From the IMG/VR virus record IMGVR_UViG_3300037507_002489, positions 1 through 64,000 of that record: a stretch of DNA of 64,000 bases. The stretch is one strand, 5' to 3'. The notes below the pieces were generated by a model. The model had not been told where the DNA came from. It was given only the letters and a program-made list of their open reading frames with translations, and did no database searches. Both the position numbers and the translations under genes were made by a program. Source of the stretch: a virus. Of this stretch, positions 41,046-49,336 are shown piece after piece. How positions within the stretch are numbered: position 1 is the first letter of the stretch; the number at the start of each line of letters is the position of its first letter.

Positions 41046-42098
41046 TTAAAATAGCATGCTGAATACCAGTGCTTTGTTTTTACTTATCAACTCACCATTT
41101 TGTTTTGCAGTTTCTGCGCTGTCGTTGACAAAATATACTCCTGTGGTGCCTGTGCCAGGCACAGCTGCATATAGCAATACATTATTTGATACATATCCGG
41201 GCACTGTGCCAATTTTTTCAAACTGCATGGCATAGTTGGTTTGAAGTTTACCGGTGCCTTGAGTTCTTACATAAATGTTTTCGTTGGTTATGCTGGCACG
41301 ACTTGTAATTTCATTGCGATCCGGCCCGCCACCAATTTCTAGATCGCCTACTTCAAATCTATTTGTATAGAACTGTCCGACTAGAGCATTGTCTACTATT
41401 ATCGAAACTGCACTTTCACCAAAAGTATTATAACTAGTGGTTGCTGTAAAATATGCCAACGATCCAGCTGTGCCAGCGAGATTAGGAGTAATATCTTTGT
41501 CTGCAATAACCACTCTGGTGTCTTGGCTTTGTGGTGCTACAATTTGAAATGTGGGATTATTTTGAATTGCATCATCAACAAATTTCTTGTTTGGAATATC
41601 ATCATCTTCTGTGACTTGATCTTCATAATTAATAGTACCCAACACTTTTACTACTCCGGTGCCGGTTCCTATCAGTGTGAGGTCACCTGAATCGGTGGTG
41701 CTGTTTGTTAGTATCTGTTTGAGGCGAAGACTACTGGCATCAAAATTAAACGGCCCTGGAGCAGAACCATGCGCGATTAACCACGAGTCAGTGCTTTCGT
41801 CGTAGAGCAAGCTGGCGTTGTTCTGCGGAGTTACTGCAGAAGTATTGCCACGATCGATTTCAACACCAGAATATATCAGGGTAACACCTGGTCCTACTTC
41901 ACCAGTGTTTAGCGATATAATGTTATCTTCAATGGTTAAGTTAGTAGTACTGATATTAAAGGTATCACCTTCGACCACGAGATTACCAGTGACTCGTACT
42001 GACCCACCACTCACAGCAGGTCCAGTGTCAAGTGTTATCTTGGCACCGTCGCCTGCTCGAATGTTGTAGTCGCCGTTGACTCTTAGAAACTGTCCCAT
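41046..42098 (-). CDS. Fibre-like virion protein
   Basis: 350 residues. N-terminus GQFLRVNGDYNIRAGDGAKI then VRVTGNLVVEGDTFNIST, a beta-repeat fibre start also seen in cyanophage structural genes. The middle has YEDQVTEDDDIPNKKFVDDAI, typical of repeats that link to trimeric fibres, and the end is strand-rich. The ATG is 13 bp from the upstream gene. Role inferred from pattern and context. Confidence 0.66.
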   Translation of the reverse strand: MGQFLRVNGDYNIRAGDGAKITLDTGPAVSGGSVRVTGNLVVEGDTFNISTTNLTIEDNIISLNTGEVGPGVTLIYSGVEIDRGNTSAVTPQNNASLLYDESTDSWLIAHGSAPGPFNFDASSLRLKQILTNSTTDSGDLTLIGTGTGVVKVLGTINYEDQVTEDDDIPNKKFVDDAIQNNPTFQIVAPQSQDTRVVIADKDITPNLAGTAGSLAYFTATTSYNTFGESAVSIIVDNALVGQFYTNRFEVGDLEIGGGPDRNEITSRASITNENIYVRTQGTGKLQTNYAMQFEKIGTVPGYVSNNVLLYAAVPGTGTTGVYFVNDSAETAKQNGELISKNKALVFSMLF

Positions 42099-42111
42099 TT
42101 ACGGTCCTAAA

Positions 42112-42519
42112 TTACGGTGCTGTTAGAGAAAGTATGCTAGTTGTAGAGTCGTTAACTATAGACCATTTGTATCTTGTGCCGTTAAAATCTACAGCTATTT
42201 TGTTGGTTAACTTGGCTATTCTTATACCCTGTCCGTTAAATTCACCCATAATGCTCATTTCATTTGCATCTAAAGCACCGTCTGCTTTATCTACTAGTTG
42301 GCAAACTCCTACATTACCTTGGCTGTTTCCTGATTCAGTGTCACCTACTAGTTTGTTTGTACCAGTTTTTTTGTCGTTGACTATAAATCTTTTTGGTGAG
42401 CGTTGACGAACGATATAACCTACTGCAGATTCTGCATTTGATCCTACTTGACAGTTTACCGTGATGTTAGTACCATCATCTAATAAACCAAAAAATTTCT
42501 TGTTTAGTGGGCGTCCCAT
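42112..42519 (-). CDS. Conserved small virion-type protein
   Basis: 135 residues. The N-terminus GRPLNKKFFGLLDDGTNITVNCQ and the segment VGYIVRQRSPKRFIVND resemble proteins encoded near the capsid gene in cyanophage T4-like genomes. Two Cys, no enzyme motif. It has a GATAAATA promoter and a strong Shine-Dalgarno (AAGGAG), suggesting high expression. A decoration or appendage role is possible. Confidence 0.62.
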   Translation of the reverse strand: MGRPLNKKFFGLLDDGTNITVNCQVGSNAESAVGYIVRQRSPKRFIVNDKKTGTNKLVGDTESGNSQGNVGVCQLVDKADGALDANEMSIMGEFNGQGIRIAKLTNKIAVDFNGTRYKWSIVNDSTTSILSLTAP

Positions 42520-42586
42520 TTGTTTCTCCTTGTGTTTGACGTTCTAGGTCTACGCGGCGGGTACCGCATAATTCTTCTAGATACTT

Positions 42587-42594
42587 TATTTATC
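42587..42594 (-). promoter_or_regulatory. Late promoter octamer GATAAATA
   Basis: GATAAATA on the minus strand, 67 nt before the ATG of the 135-residue gene and overlapping the stop of the upstream small gene. Confidence 0.6.
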
Positions 42595-42862
42595 CGCGAC
42601 TTAGCAGACTCATCAGTTCCATTTTTTCTACAGTGTTTAATATTGTATTGATGGCATTGATTTCTTGTTGTGCTTTTTCTAAATATCCGCGATTTTTAGT
42701 TTGTCTATACAAGACCATTATTTTACTGTGCGCAGTAATGTGTTGGTTTATTATTTTTTCAATGCGTTGAACATCATGCGTAAACATTGGAAAGCGATTT
42801 CTCCATGCCGTAAACTGCTCACGTAGTTGTTTGAAGTCTTGTTCCGATTCCACTTTCATCAT
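42590..42862 (-). CDS. Small helical protein after the capsid gene
   Basis: 90 residues from ATG 42862; an upstream TTG would lie within the terminator stem and is less likely. The sequence (MMKVESEQDFKQLREQFTAWRNRFPMF...) is charged and helical, with no recognised domain. It lies beyond the capsid terminator, and no Shine-Dalgarno is apparent, so expression may depend on read-through. Small ORFs at this place are common in related phages; function unknown. Confidence 0.5.
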   Translation of the reverse strand: MMKVESEQDFKQLREQFTAWRNRFPMFTHDVQRIEKIINQHITAHSKIMVLYRQTKNRGYLEKAQQEINAINTILNTVEKMELMSLLSRG

Positions 42863-42878
42863 GATATTTAAGTCAAAC

Positions 42879-42902
42879 AAAAAGGCTCCGAAGAGCCTTT
42901 TT
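42879..42902 (-). terminator. Intrinsic terminator after the capsid gene
   Basis: Minus-strand hairpin GGCTC/GAGCC with the very stable TTCG tetraloop, extended by an A/T stem and followed by U residues. It lies 26 bp after the gp23 stop. Confidence 0.88.
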
Positions 42903-42927
42903 GAAGTTGCGTTATACGTGTTACAGA

Positions 42928-44094
42928 TTAAGCAAAACGTAGGTTAGCGGATGTTACAGCAACAGTCGCCAAGTAATCAGCTGCGTTACCTAGAGAAGAA
43001 GCTGTGTTTGTCAACTCAACATAACCATAACGTGTCATGAAGGACACGACTGGTTCAAAAGTTGCTGGGTCAAGAACAACACCACTGCTCATCAATGGAA
43101 TGTATGGGCAATAGAATGCTGCTGCGTCAGATTCGCTAGAACCTTTGTAACCAACTAGAACGTTGTCGTTCTCTGCATATGTGTTAACATACACTTTCAT
43201 TGCACTGTTCAATGTACCAACGAACTTGGTGTTTGTTGGAGCTTCAAATGTGCCTTCTGTTGTGCGAGCAAAAGCAGAAGTAGTAGCACTTTGCAACAAT
43301 GTTAATGTTGTTGGTGATACAACTGCCCAGTTACCAGCACCACGACGTGTACGCTGAGCGATCAAGTTAGCAGCACGGTTGATCTGAACTGCCAATGCGG
43401 CATGCTCGTCACCAACGAATGTTGCTGTTCCAGATACAGCAGCTTGGTCATATGTTAATACTGTTGAAGACAATGTAGCTAGGCTACGTAGAACTTCTTG
43501 ATCGATCTCAGCTGTGATCTCTTGTGCAAGAGCAGCCATGATCTCAGCTTCGATGTCAATGCCTTGTTGGGCTTGTGCATCTTGAGCTGCTTCGAATGTC
43601 CAGCGAGCTGACAACTTACGTGTCTTAGCTTCAACTGTTTGCTTCAAGATTTGAATGCTTAGTTTGTTACCTGCTACGCCTTCTAGTGCAGCTGTTGAAG
43701 CAGCCTTACCAGTAGTAGCACCAGCATAACCTTCAGCAATCTTGAATGGGCTTAGAGCCTCTTCACCAGCTGTAACGTTTCCACCAGTGCCGCTAAATGT
43801 ATCGCTGTAGCGAACACGTAGAGTATGGATCTGACCAACTGGACCTGTCATTGGCTGTACGCCAACTAATTCATTAGCAATGACCGTAGGCATTACACGT
43901 CTGATCACAGGAAGGATCACACGATTTAGTGTTGCAACGTTACCGGCGGATGTTGCTCCAGCGGTGGCACTCTCTGCCAAATACTTGCGGGTATTTTCTA
44001 GAGTTGTTGCCATTACTGAACGCTTGTTACCTTGAAGACCTTCTAAAAGGGCGTCTTTGGTTTCCGACCAGCGTGACTCGAGTAATTGTGACAT
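42928..44094 (-). CDS. gp23: Major capsid protein gp23
   Basis: Main head shell subunit of HK97 fold. The 388-residue product has the gp23 landmarks PVIRRVMPTVIANELVGVQPMTGPVGQIHTLRVRY near the N-terminus, a GNKLSIQILKQTVEAKTRKLSARWTFEAAQD segment near the middle, DIEAEIMAALAQEI, and the C-terminal MTRYGYVEL. A gp21 cleavage site fits at LAE41/S42, like the LxE sites of T4. It is clearly shorter than T4 gp23 (521), so the T4 insertion domain seems reduced or absent. Translated after gp22 (12 bp apart) and followed by a terminator. Confidence 0.93.
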   Translation of the reverse strand: MSQLLESRWSETKDALLEGLQGNKRSVMATTLENTRKYLAESATAGATSAGNVATLNRVILPVIRRVMPTVIANELVGVQPMTGPVGQIHTLRVRYSDTFSGTGGNVTAGEEALSPFKIAEGYAGATTGKAASTAALEGVAGNKLSIQILKQTVEAKTRKLSARWTFEAAQDAQAQQGIDIEAEIMAALAQEITAEIDQEVLRSLATLSSTVLTYDQAAVSGTATFVGDEHAALAVQINRAANLIAQRTRRGAGNWAVVSPTTLTLLQSATTSAFARTTEGTFEAPTNTKFVGTLNSAMKVYVNTYAENDNVLVGYKGSSESDAAAFYCPYIPLMSSGVVLDPATFEPVVSFMTRYGYVELTNTASSLGNAADYLATVAVTSANLRFA

Positions 44095-44105
44095 TATAGT
44101 TCTCC

Positions 44106-45200
44106 TTAAACTTTTAGTCCCGCAAGCCTGCGGATGTCAAATATCTCAGCGGTTTTTTCTTCTTTACCGCTGGATTGAGGTGCCTGTTTATCGCCTGTAA
44201 TTTCTTTGCCTTCTGATAGTACTTTCTTCGCCGGTGCTCCACCATTCATTACTGCTGGTAGGTATTTGTCGAAAGCTGTACGTAGCTTTTCTGTTTGTGT
44301 TGATTCAAGCAGACTTTTCATGACTTCACGTTTGTCACCAGCCAAAGGATTCAGCAATTCGCTCATAACTTCCTTGCGTTGATTACTTTCTTTGATGACA
44401 TGTAGTTCACGTTCTTTCTGTGCTACTTGTTGCTGTGCTTCTGCAACCATTTTTGCTGCTTGTTCCAATTCAGATTCTCTTGTCATCATAACTTTGAGAA
44501 GTTTTGCTGTTTCAGATTTCTCATTTAGATGACTTGCAGCATATTCGCTGGCAAATGATTCAAAAATTCTGCGACCAAAGTCATTTCTTCTAGCTGATTC
44601 AATGTCTTCCTTGAGCTGAGTCATTTCAGAACGTAGACCGTTCTGCACTGTTTCTGCTACTTTTACGGAAGCTGCTGTGATAAATTCTTTCTTGAGATTG
44701 TCAAACTTGGCTCTGCTTTCGCGTACTAATTTTACTTTAGTTTCGGCCAAATCTTTCTTATCTGTGTGGAATTCTGCGATTTCTTTCGCCAGGGCATCCA
44801 CGATAAAAGATTCTAATTTTGCAACATTGTTTGCAACTGTCTTGCGATCTTCGTGTAGTTCTGCCAATTCTTTGTTAAGATTATTAAAGATAAATGATTC
44901 CATTGCTTTGGAATCGTCTTTCATTTTCTTAGTATACTTGGCGCGGGCTTCGATAAGTCCTTGGCGATCTTCTGCCAATTCACCTAACTCTGCCTGCAAG
45001 CGATCTGTTAGCATAGCTTCTACAGCTTCTACCATTGCGCCTTTGTCATGCTCATACTTCTGAGCAAATTCTTCACGTAGTTCAGCGGTTACTTGATCAC
45101 GGCTTTCTTGAATTCTGCTTTCCCAAGCTGATTCAATTTCCGATTTGATTTCTTCGGAAATCACATTGTTTTCAAACAATTGTTTTACGATGTCTAGCAT
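44106..45200 (-). CDS. gp22: Prohead scaffold protein gp22
   Basis: Internal scaffold around which the prohead assembles; later degraded by gp21. The 364-residue product is rich in Glu/Lys/Ala and almost wholly helical, with heptad-like stretches (residues 20-290, including VEAVEAMLTDRLQAELGEL and 'HVIKESNQRK'). The position between gp21 and gp23 is diagnostic. The C-terminus ends RRLAGLKV, a small conserved tail as in T4 gp22. Shine-Dalgarno AGGAG is clear. Confidence 0.87.
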   Translation of the reverse strand: MLDIVKQLFENNVISEEIKSEIESAWESRIQESRDQVTAELREEFAQKYEHDKGAMVEAVEAMLTDRLQAELGELAEDRQGLIEARAKYTKKMKDDSKAMESFIFNNLNKELAELHEDRKTVANNVAKLESFIVDALAKEIAEFHTDKKDLAETKVKLVRESRAKFDNLKKEFITAASVKVAETVQNGLRSEMTQLKEDIESARRNDFGRRIFESFASEYAASHLNEKSETAKLLKVMMTRESELEQAAKMVAEAQQQVAQKERELHVIKESNQRKEVMSELLNPLAGDKREVMKSLLESTQTEKLRTAFDKYLPAVMNGGAPAKKVLSEGKEITGDKQAPQSSGKEEKTAEIFDIRRLAGLKV

Positions 45201-45215
45201 GTGATTCTCCTACTG

Positions 45216-45848
45216 TTATTTGAGTCCAGAGATTATTCTCTTGAGACTTTCTGCTAAGTATTTTTGAGCCTTGGGGTCGCCTTGAACTTCTTGTGCTATT
45301 TGATATGCCTTGTAACCGCCTGTGTTATTGATTAAATGTTCGTATACTGGTGTGGGATAAGCTCCCGGGGCGCTAGGCTGTGCTACCACATCTACTGTGA
45401 TTATTTCAAAACCCTGCACTTTGCCACTACTGTCTACTTCGCCGGATCCTCTGGAACTAACACCCAGTTTGACTCCCGCCTCTAGCATGGACTGAATTAA
45501 CTGTCCCATAGGAGTTGGAAGTATTTTTAGTTTTCCGTAGCCGTTAGGACCATCCATCCACATCTTGGTAATCATATGACTAACACGATCTAGATTAATT
45601 TTTAAATCCTGAGGATGATCAACTTCTCCAAGAACGGAGTAGCCACCAGCGATCTGTTCATTGAGCGTTTTGACAGCCCTGCCAATTTCTTCAGAAGAGT
45701 AAACACGCTGATTTGCATTACGGATGTCTCCTTGAATGCAAATGCCGTTTAGATGCAGCGACTTTTTACCGTCGCTGCCTTCGTCGCGCTCCAAGACAAT
45801 CTTAGCCTGGTCAAAACTCAAATGTTCTGATAGAGTAGTTTTCACCAT
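45216..45848 (-). CDS. gp21: Prohead core protease gp21
   Basis: Serine protease (S77 family) that matures the head by cutting gp22, gp23 and core proteins. The 210-residue protein shows GICIQGDIRNANQRVY, the His of EVDHP near residue 77, and the nucleophile Ser in GVSSRGSG near 131, all in the expected order. T4 gp21 is 212 residues. It is flanked by the acidic core protein and gp22 with short gaps. Confidence 0.93.
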   Translation of the reverse strand: MVKTTLSEHLSFDQAKIVLERDEGSDGKKSLHLNGICIQGDIRNANQRVYSSEEIGRAVKTLNEQIAGGYSVLGEVDHPQDLKINLDRVSHMITKMWMDGPNGYGKLKILPTPMGQLIQSMLEAGVKLGVSSRGSGEVDSSGKVQGFEIITVDVVAQPSAPGAYPTPVYEHLINNTGGYKAYQIAQEVQGDPKAQKYLAESLKRIISGLK

Positions 45849-45857
45849 TAAGTCCTA

Positions 45858-46691
45858 TTATCTACGACCACGGAAAAGGCTTTGCTTGTTGTCTGGTGAT
45901 TCTTTTGCACCAGCTTTTTCAGCACCATGTCCAGGTTCTTTCTTAGAGAACGCATTACCTGCTTTGCCGCCTGGGACATTGATGTTGCCAGCATTATCTT
46001 CGGTTGGCTTGCCTTTTAGCAATCCTGAACCTTTTAATTCACCTGTTTCTGAACCAGGAGCACCATTCTTGCCGCTTAGAATGTTGGCAGTTGTACCGCC
46101 CATGTCATTCTTGCCAGCTACAATAGACTTGTTGTTTACGCCGTCGTCACCCATTTTAGCTGGTGCAACTTTCTCGACGTATTCACGAACAGTTGCTAGG
46201 TCCATGCTGTCTTTCATTTTTTCGTCGCCCATGTCGCCCATGTCATCATCGCCCATGTCGCCCATGTCATCTCCGCCTTTGAGTTCATCAAATTTGGCTT
46301 GTAGTTCGTCTACAATGCTATCTAGGTCTTGGAATAGTTCTTCTTCAGACTTTTCACCTTCTTCGTCATCCATTTCTGCATCGATGTCGCCTTCTAGCTC
46401 GTCAGTTGGATCACCGCCCATTGCGGGCATTTCGTCATCGCCTTCAATAGCAATGTCTTCAAATTCTTCGTCGACTTTGTCTTCTTCTGCATCGTCGTCT
46501 TTTGCAGCTTCGTCTACTTCTTCATCTTCTTCGTCTTTTTCTTCTTCTTCAGCAATTTCGCTGTCAATTAAAGATTCATAGATTTCACGAGATTTTGTTA
46601 CCACATATTCGTGGAACAGTTCTTCTGCTTTAACTTGATCATCATTGACCAAATGCTCAAGCATCTGTTGTAGTAATTTATTGTCGGCCAT
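45858..46691 (-). CDS. Acidic prohead core protein
   Basis: 277 residues from ATG 46691 (GAGGAG precedes it; a longer in-frame form lacks an ATG at its start). N-terminal 45 residues are helical (LLQQMLEHLVNDDQVKAEELFHEYVV); residues 50-160 are Asp/Glu runs with a DDMGDMGD repeat; the last 110 are Gly/Asn/Lys-rich and end SLFRGRR. This resembles gp68-type core proteins near gp21 in T4-like phages. Promoter octamer GTTAAATA upstream. It likely forms the prohead core and is destroyed by gp21. Confidence 0.72.
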   Translation of the reverse strand: MADNKLLQQMLEHLVNDDQVKAEELFHEYVVTKSREIYESLIDSEIAEEEEKDEEDEEVDEAAKDDDAEEDKVDEEFEDIAIEGDDEMPAMGGDPTDELEGDIDAEMDDEEGEKSEEELFQDLDSIVDELQAKFDELKGGDDMGDMGDDDMGDMGDEKMKDSMDLATVREYVEKVAPAKMGDDGVNNKSIVAGKNDMGGTTANILSGKNGAPGSETGELKGSGLLKGKPTEDNAGNINVPGGKAGNAFSKKEPGHGAEKAGAKESPDNKQSLFRGRR

Positions 46692-46723
46692 GGTATTCTC
46701 CTCAAATGGTATGGGCTGTTGTT

Positions 46724-46731
46724 TATTTAAC
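46724..46731 (-). promoter_or_regulatory. Late promoter-like octamer GTTAAATA
   Basis: GTTAAATA on the minus strand, 32 nt before the ATG of the acidic core protein, with GAGGAG in the leader. Confidence 0.45.
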
Positions 46732-46751
46732 ACGAAGATTACAAACCGGTG

Positions 46752-47408
46752 TTAAATGGTAGTTTTTTGATTGATTTGATCTGAATATATAGTATCAGGA
46801 AAACTTCTACTAAATTCATCGTAGGTGATATGACTGAGATTGGTCAGAGCAGGTCCTAGTCTGTCCGGTATAAATGCTCCAGGTTCTATGACTCTAAAAA
46901 AATGTGTGTGACGGAATTCTTTGATTACTTTTTCAGTTTGACTCAGCCAATTGCCATGATAAGTTGCTGCATCTGTTGATTTTTTATAGTTGAATGTGTC
47001 TGCGTAAATGTTGTTGAATTTACCGTTCAGCCCTTGATAGTCAAATCCAAAAATGTAGATGCTTTTATGTTCTTGGGTGGCTGCAAACCATAGTGCTGTG
47101 GGTCCTGAACTCCAGCCTTTGTGCGGACTGAAAAAATTTACACCATGTTTGGTTTGTATGCCTTTATTGGGATTAGTCCAAACTTGATGTTTTTTGTTAT
47201 AGCCAGACTCGATGATTTCGTTGACCATTTTCACATCTACAGCTATTAAATAGTGAGGTTCAAACTCACGATACTGTGCATTACAGCCGTAGGTCACACC
47301 TTTGTTTATTAGAGATCGCAGGTTCAAGCACTGTCGACTGGTGCCGTTGCCTATAACAAACGCGGGGTTATTGTGCAGATGCTGCTTCTTCGCCAACTGG
47401 AGTTCCAT
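46752..47408 (-). CDS. DUF115-like/Rossmann-type protein among prohead genes
   Basis: 218 residues. N-terminus AFVIGNGTSRQCLNL resembles the first glycine-rich loop of the DUF115/MptE-like fold, followed by YGCNAQYREFEPHYLIAVD and then SSGPTALWFAATQ and SIYIFGFDYQG. Proteins of this kind occur in several T4-like marine phages and may act on sugar nucleotides or other small molecules; no reaction is proven here. It overlaps the small upstream core-like gene by 41 bp. Confidence 0.58.
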   Translation of the reverse strand: MELQLAKKQHLHNNPAFVIGNGTSRQCLNLRSLINKGVTYGCNAQYREFEPHYLIAVDVKMVNEIIESGYNKKHQVWTNPNKGIQTKHGVNFFSPHKGWSSGPTALWFAATQEHKSIYIFGFDYQGLNGKFNNIYADTFNYKKSTDAATYHGNWLSQTEKVIKEFRHTHFFRVIEPGAFIPDRLGPALTNLSHITYDEFSRSFPDTIYSDQINQKTTI

Positions 47409-47619
47409 ACATTTGTCTTATAAAGTCCAGTTCAGATTGTGATTCTAATTGATGTGCTTCGCTTTGAAGCCTCAGTTGATTGATTTGTCGCAGCGTAAGA
47501 CGTATCTTTCTGGTGTCTTTTTTGTCAATGATGCTGCGATCTCTGCTGGATTCATATCTACGATCTTGAGCAAAGTCGTTGTTTTTTTCGTTGAAATAAA
47601 AGAATTCGTTAAGAAGCAT
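47368..47619 (-). CDS. Small basic prohead-region protein (gp67 position)
   Basis: 83 residues from ATG 47619; an upstream in-frame start lies inside gp20 and is less likely. Sequence MLLNEFFYFNEKNNDF, then charged KKDTRKIRLTLRQINQLRLQ and a C-terminal SELDFIRQMYGTPVGEE. It stands where T4 encodes the small core protein gp67, directly after gp20, but no firm similarity is seen. AATAAATA precedes the ATG by 4 nt, without a Shine-Dalgarno. Confidence 0.6.
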   Translation of the reverse strand: MLLNEFFYFNEKNNDFAQDRRYESSRDRSIIDKKDTRKIRLTLRQINQLRLQSEAHQLESQSELDFIRQMYGTPVGEEAASAQ

Positions 47620-47623
47620 AATG

Positions 47624-47631
47624 TATTTATT
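47624..47631 (-). promoter_or_regulatory. Late promoter octamer AATAAATA
   Basis: AATAAATA on the minus strand, 4 nt from the ATG of the small core-like gene and overlapping the gp20 stop codon. Confidence 0.55.
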
Positions 47632-49336
47632 ACTGAACTGGTGCTTCTGGTGCTGCTTCTGCCCCGGCATCTGCGCCTGGCTCTGCGGCAGCTGCCATAT
47701 CTAAAGGTGCTTCTGCTTCTTGAGTTCCAACATCTGCAGCCATGCCTCCTGGTGTTACACCTATGCCTCTCAACTGACTCTGTGCATCGGCAGGTGCTTT
47801 GATATTAGAACCGTTTTCCTCACGCCACAGTTTTTCATTTTCTTTGATCTCATCTTCAGTCATGCCTAAGAATCGTTTCATGGCAAAACGCTTGCTGAGA
47901 TGCGGAATCTGTACCACCTGTGAAAATGTAGCTGCTCTAGCTGTGTCTAATTCACTTTGACGATAAGCAGCAAAATTCTGCGGCTGATTGAATTTAAGTT
48001 CAAACAGTCCACTATCAATGTTTACACCTTGATCATTAAGCCACAGCTTGAATTCAAGATCAAATGTTTCTACTATAATACTCTGTAGACGTTTGCAGTA
48101 TTCGTTAAATCTCAATTCTTGTATGTAAGCTGTGCCTACTTTGCCGTCTGATACAGTGTTGGCTTGCTCGTCGATAGCTGTGGGCAAATAGCTAGCAGGG
48201 ATGCGAAGAGCCCTAAACAGTTTGTTAGTAAAATAACGTAAATCTGTAATTTCGCCAAGATTTGTACCTCCAGGCAATGTTTCTACTTTTGATCCACGAC
48301 CTTCGGCGGTCTGTGGGAAGAAGTAGTCTTCGTTTACACTTAGTGGATTATAACTAGCGTCTATGACATTTGCTCCGCCACCCGTTGATGAAGGAATACG
48401 TCGTTGTTGAATTTCATTTTTAACACGTTCAACAAAGCTCATAGCCATGTGTGCCGGCATATTTCCAACGTCTACATAGAAAATTCGTCTTTCTGGAGCA
48501 CGTTGTATACGATAGATAATAATAGCATCTTCAAGCAATTCTTTCTGCTTGTAGACTTTGAACACTGATTCTAATAGACTATTACCAAAAGGATAGTTAT
48601 TATCTAGTCCTTCTGACAATGAAATATGAATAACATGTTTGGCATCCACTGTTATTTCATTGGTCTGATTACTGAATCTTGTGCCTACTGAACGTGCTGC
48701 ATCACCTGCAAAGCCGCGGGCAAAACCACCACCTGTCTGATATGAACTAGTACCACTTGGAGCTGTGTTTGTGGTATTTTGTGGTGTGGTAGCTATGAAT
48801 TCTTTGAAGTTGAAGTTGATATCACGGATCACATACTGCTCGGGAATCTTGCCTTCTGATTCGTTAACAATTATCTTAGTGACTTTAGAAGCATCCACAA
48901 ACAACCATTTTTTGGTTTCTGGATCACGAATAAAAAAGCAGTCTCCGTATTTGAATGCGTTGCGTAGTATGCGGAAGATTCTGGTTTCAAAGCTGTTCTG
49001 TTTGCACCACTTCTGTAGGCTGTCTTTGAGTATCTTGACTTCAGTGGCAGTGGGCTCACCACGGAAAAATGTATGAAACGGTGTGGCGTTTTCTTTGTCT
49101 TTTTGTGTACAGAATTCTGTGAGTATGTCCAAAGCAGCATTGACTTCCGAGTCCATGTCCATGGTATCATACTGCATGTATCGTTCTACACGATTGGGAC
49201 TACCTGCGTAAACATCTGGTAGATAGCTGGAATAATTAGCACGAGCAGGACCTGGACGGCCGCGACCACTGATTGGACTCATAGAGCCGCTGGTGTTATC
49301 TATGTTAACAGGGGTAAAGTATTTTTTCCAGCTCAT
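47630..49336 (-). CDS. gp20: Portal vertex protein gp20
   Basis: Dodecameric portal that nucleates the prohead and is the DNA channel. The 568-residue protein has YSSYLPDVYAGSPNRVERYMQYDTMDMDSEVNAALDILTEFCTQ in its N-terminal 85 residues, VDASKVTKIIVNE, 'VYKQKELLEDAIIIYRI' followed by RAPERRIFYVDVGNMP, and the LPTAIDEQANTVSDG motif, all gp20-typical. T4 gp20 is 524 residues; the extra is a C-terminal Ala/Pro/Glu-rich tail. The tape-measure gene upstream overlaps it by 4 bp. Confidence 0.93.
   Translation of the reverse strand: MSWKKYFTPVNIDNTSGSMSPISGRGRPGPARANYSSYLPDVYAGSPNRVERYMQYDTMDMDSEVNAALDILTEFCTQKDKENATPFHTFFRGEPTATEVKILKDSLQKWCKQNSFETRIFRILRNAFKYGDCFFIRDPETKKWLFVDASKVTKIIVNESEGKIPEQYVIRDINFNFKEFIATTPQNTTNTAPSGTSSYQTGGGFARGFAGDAARSVGTRFSNQTNEITVDAKHVIHISLSEGLDNNYPFGNSLLESVFKVYKQKELLEDAIIIYRIQRAPERRIFYVDVGNMPAHMAMSFVERVKNEIQQRRIPSSTGGGANVIDASYNPLSVNEDYFFPQTAEGRGSKVETLPGGTNLGEITDLRYFTNKLFRALRIPASYLPTAIDEQANTVSDGKVGTAYIQELRFNEYCKRLQSIIVETFDLEFKLWLNDQGVNIDSGLFELKFNQPQNFAAYRQSELDTARAATFSQVVQIPHLSKRFAMKRFLGMTEDEIKENEKLWREENGSNIKAPADAQSQLRGIGVTPGGMAADVGTQEAEAPLDMAAAAEPGADAGAEAAPEAPVQ

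Noticed and set aside
42862-42880. Upstream TTG start for the small gene after the capsid terminator
   Set aside because: It would begin inside the terminator hairpin. The downstream ATG pair is preferred.
45736-46581. Long plus-strand open frame, Ser/Pro-rich, antisense to the acidic core and gp21 genes
   Set aside because: Its Ser/Pro runs are simply the complement of Asp/Glu codons in the core protein gene. No ribosome-binding site or promoter fits, and the sense proteins are well supported.
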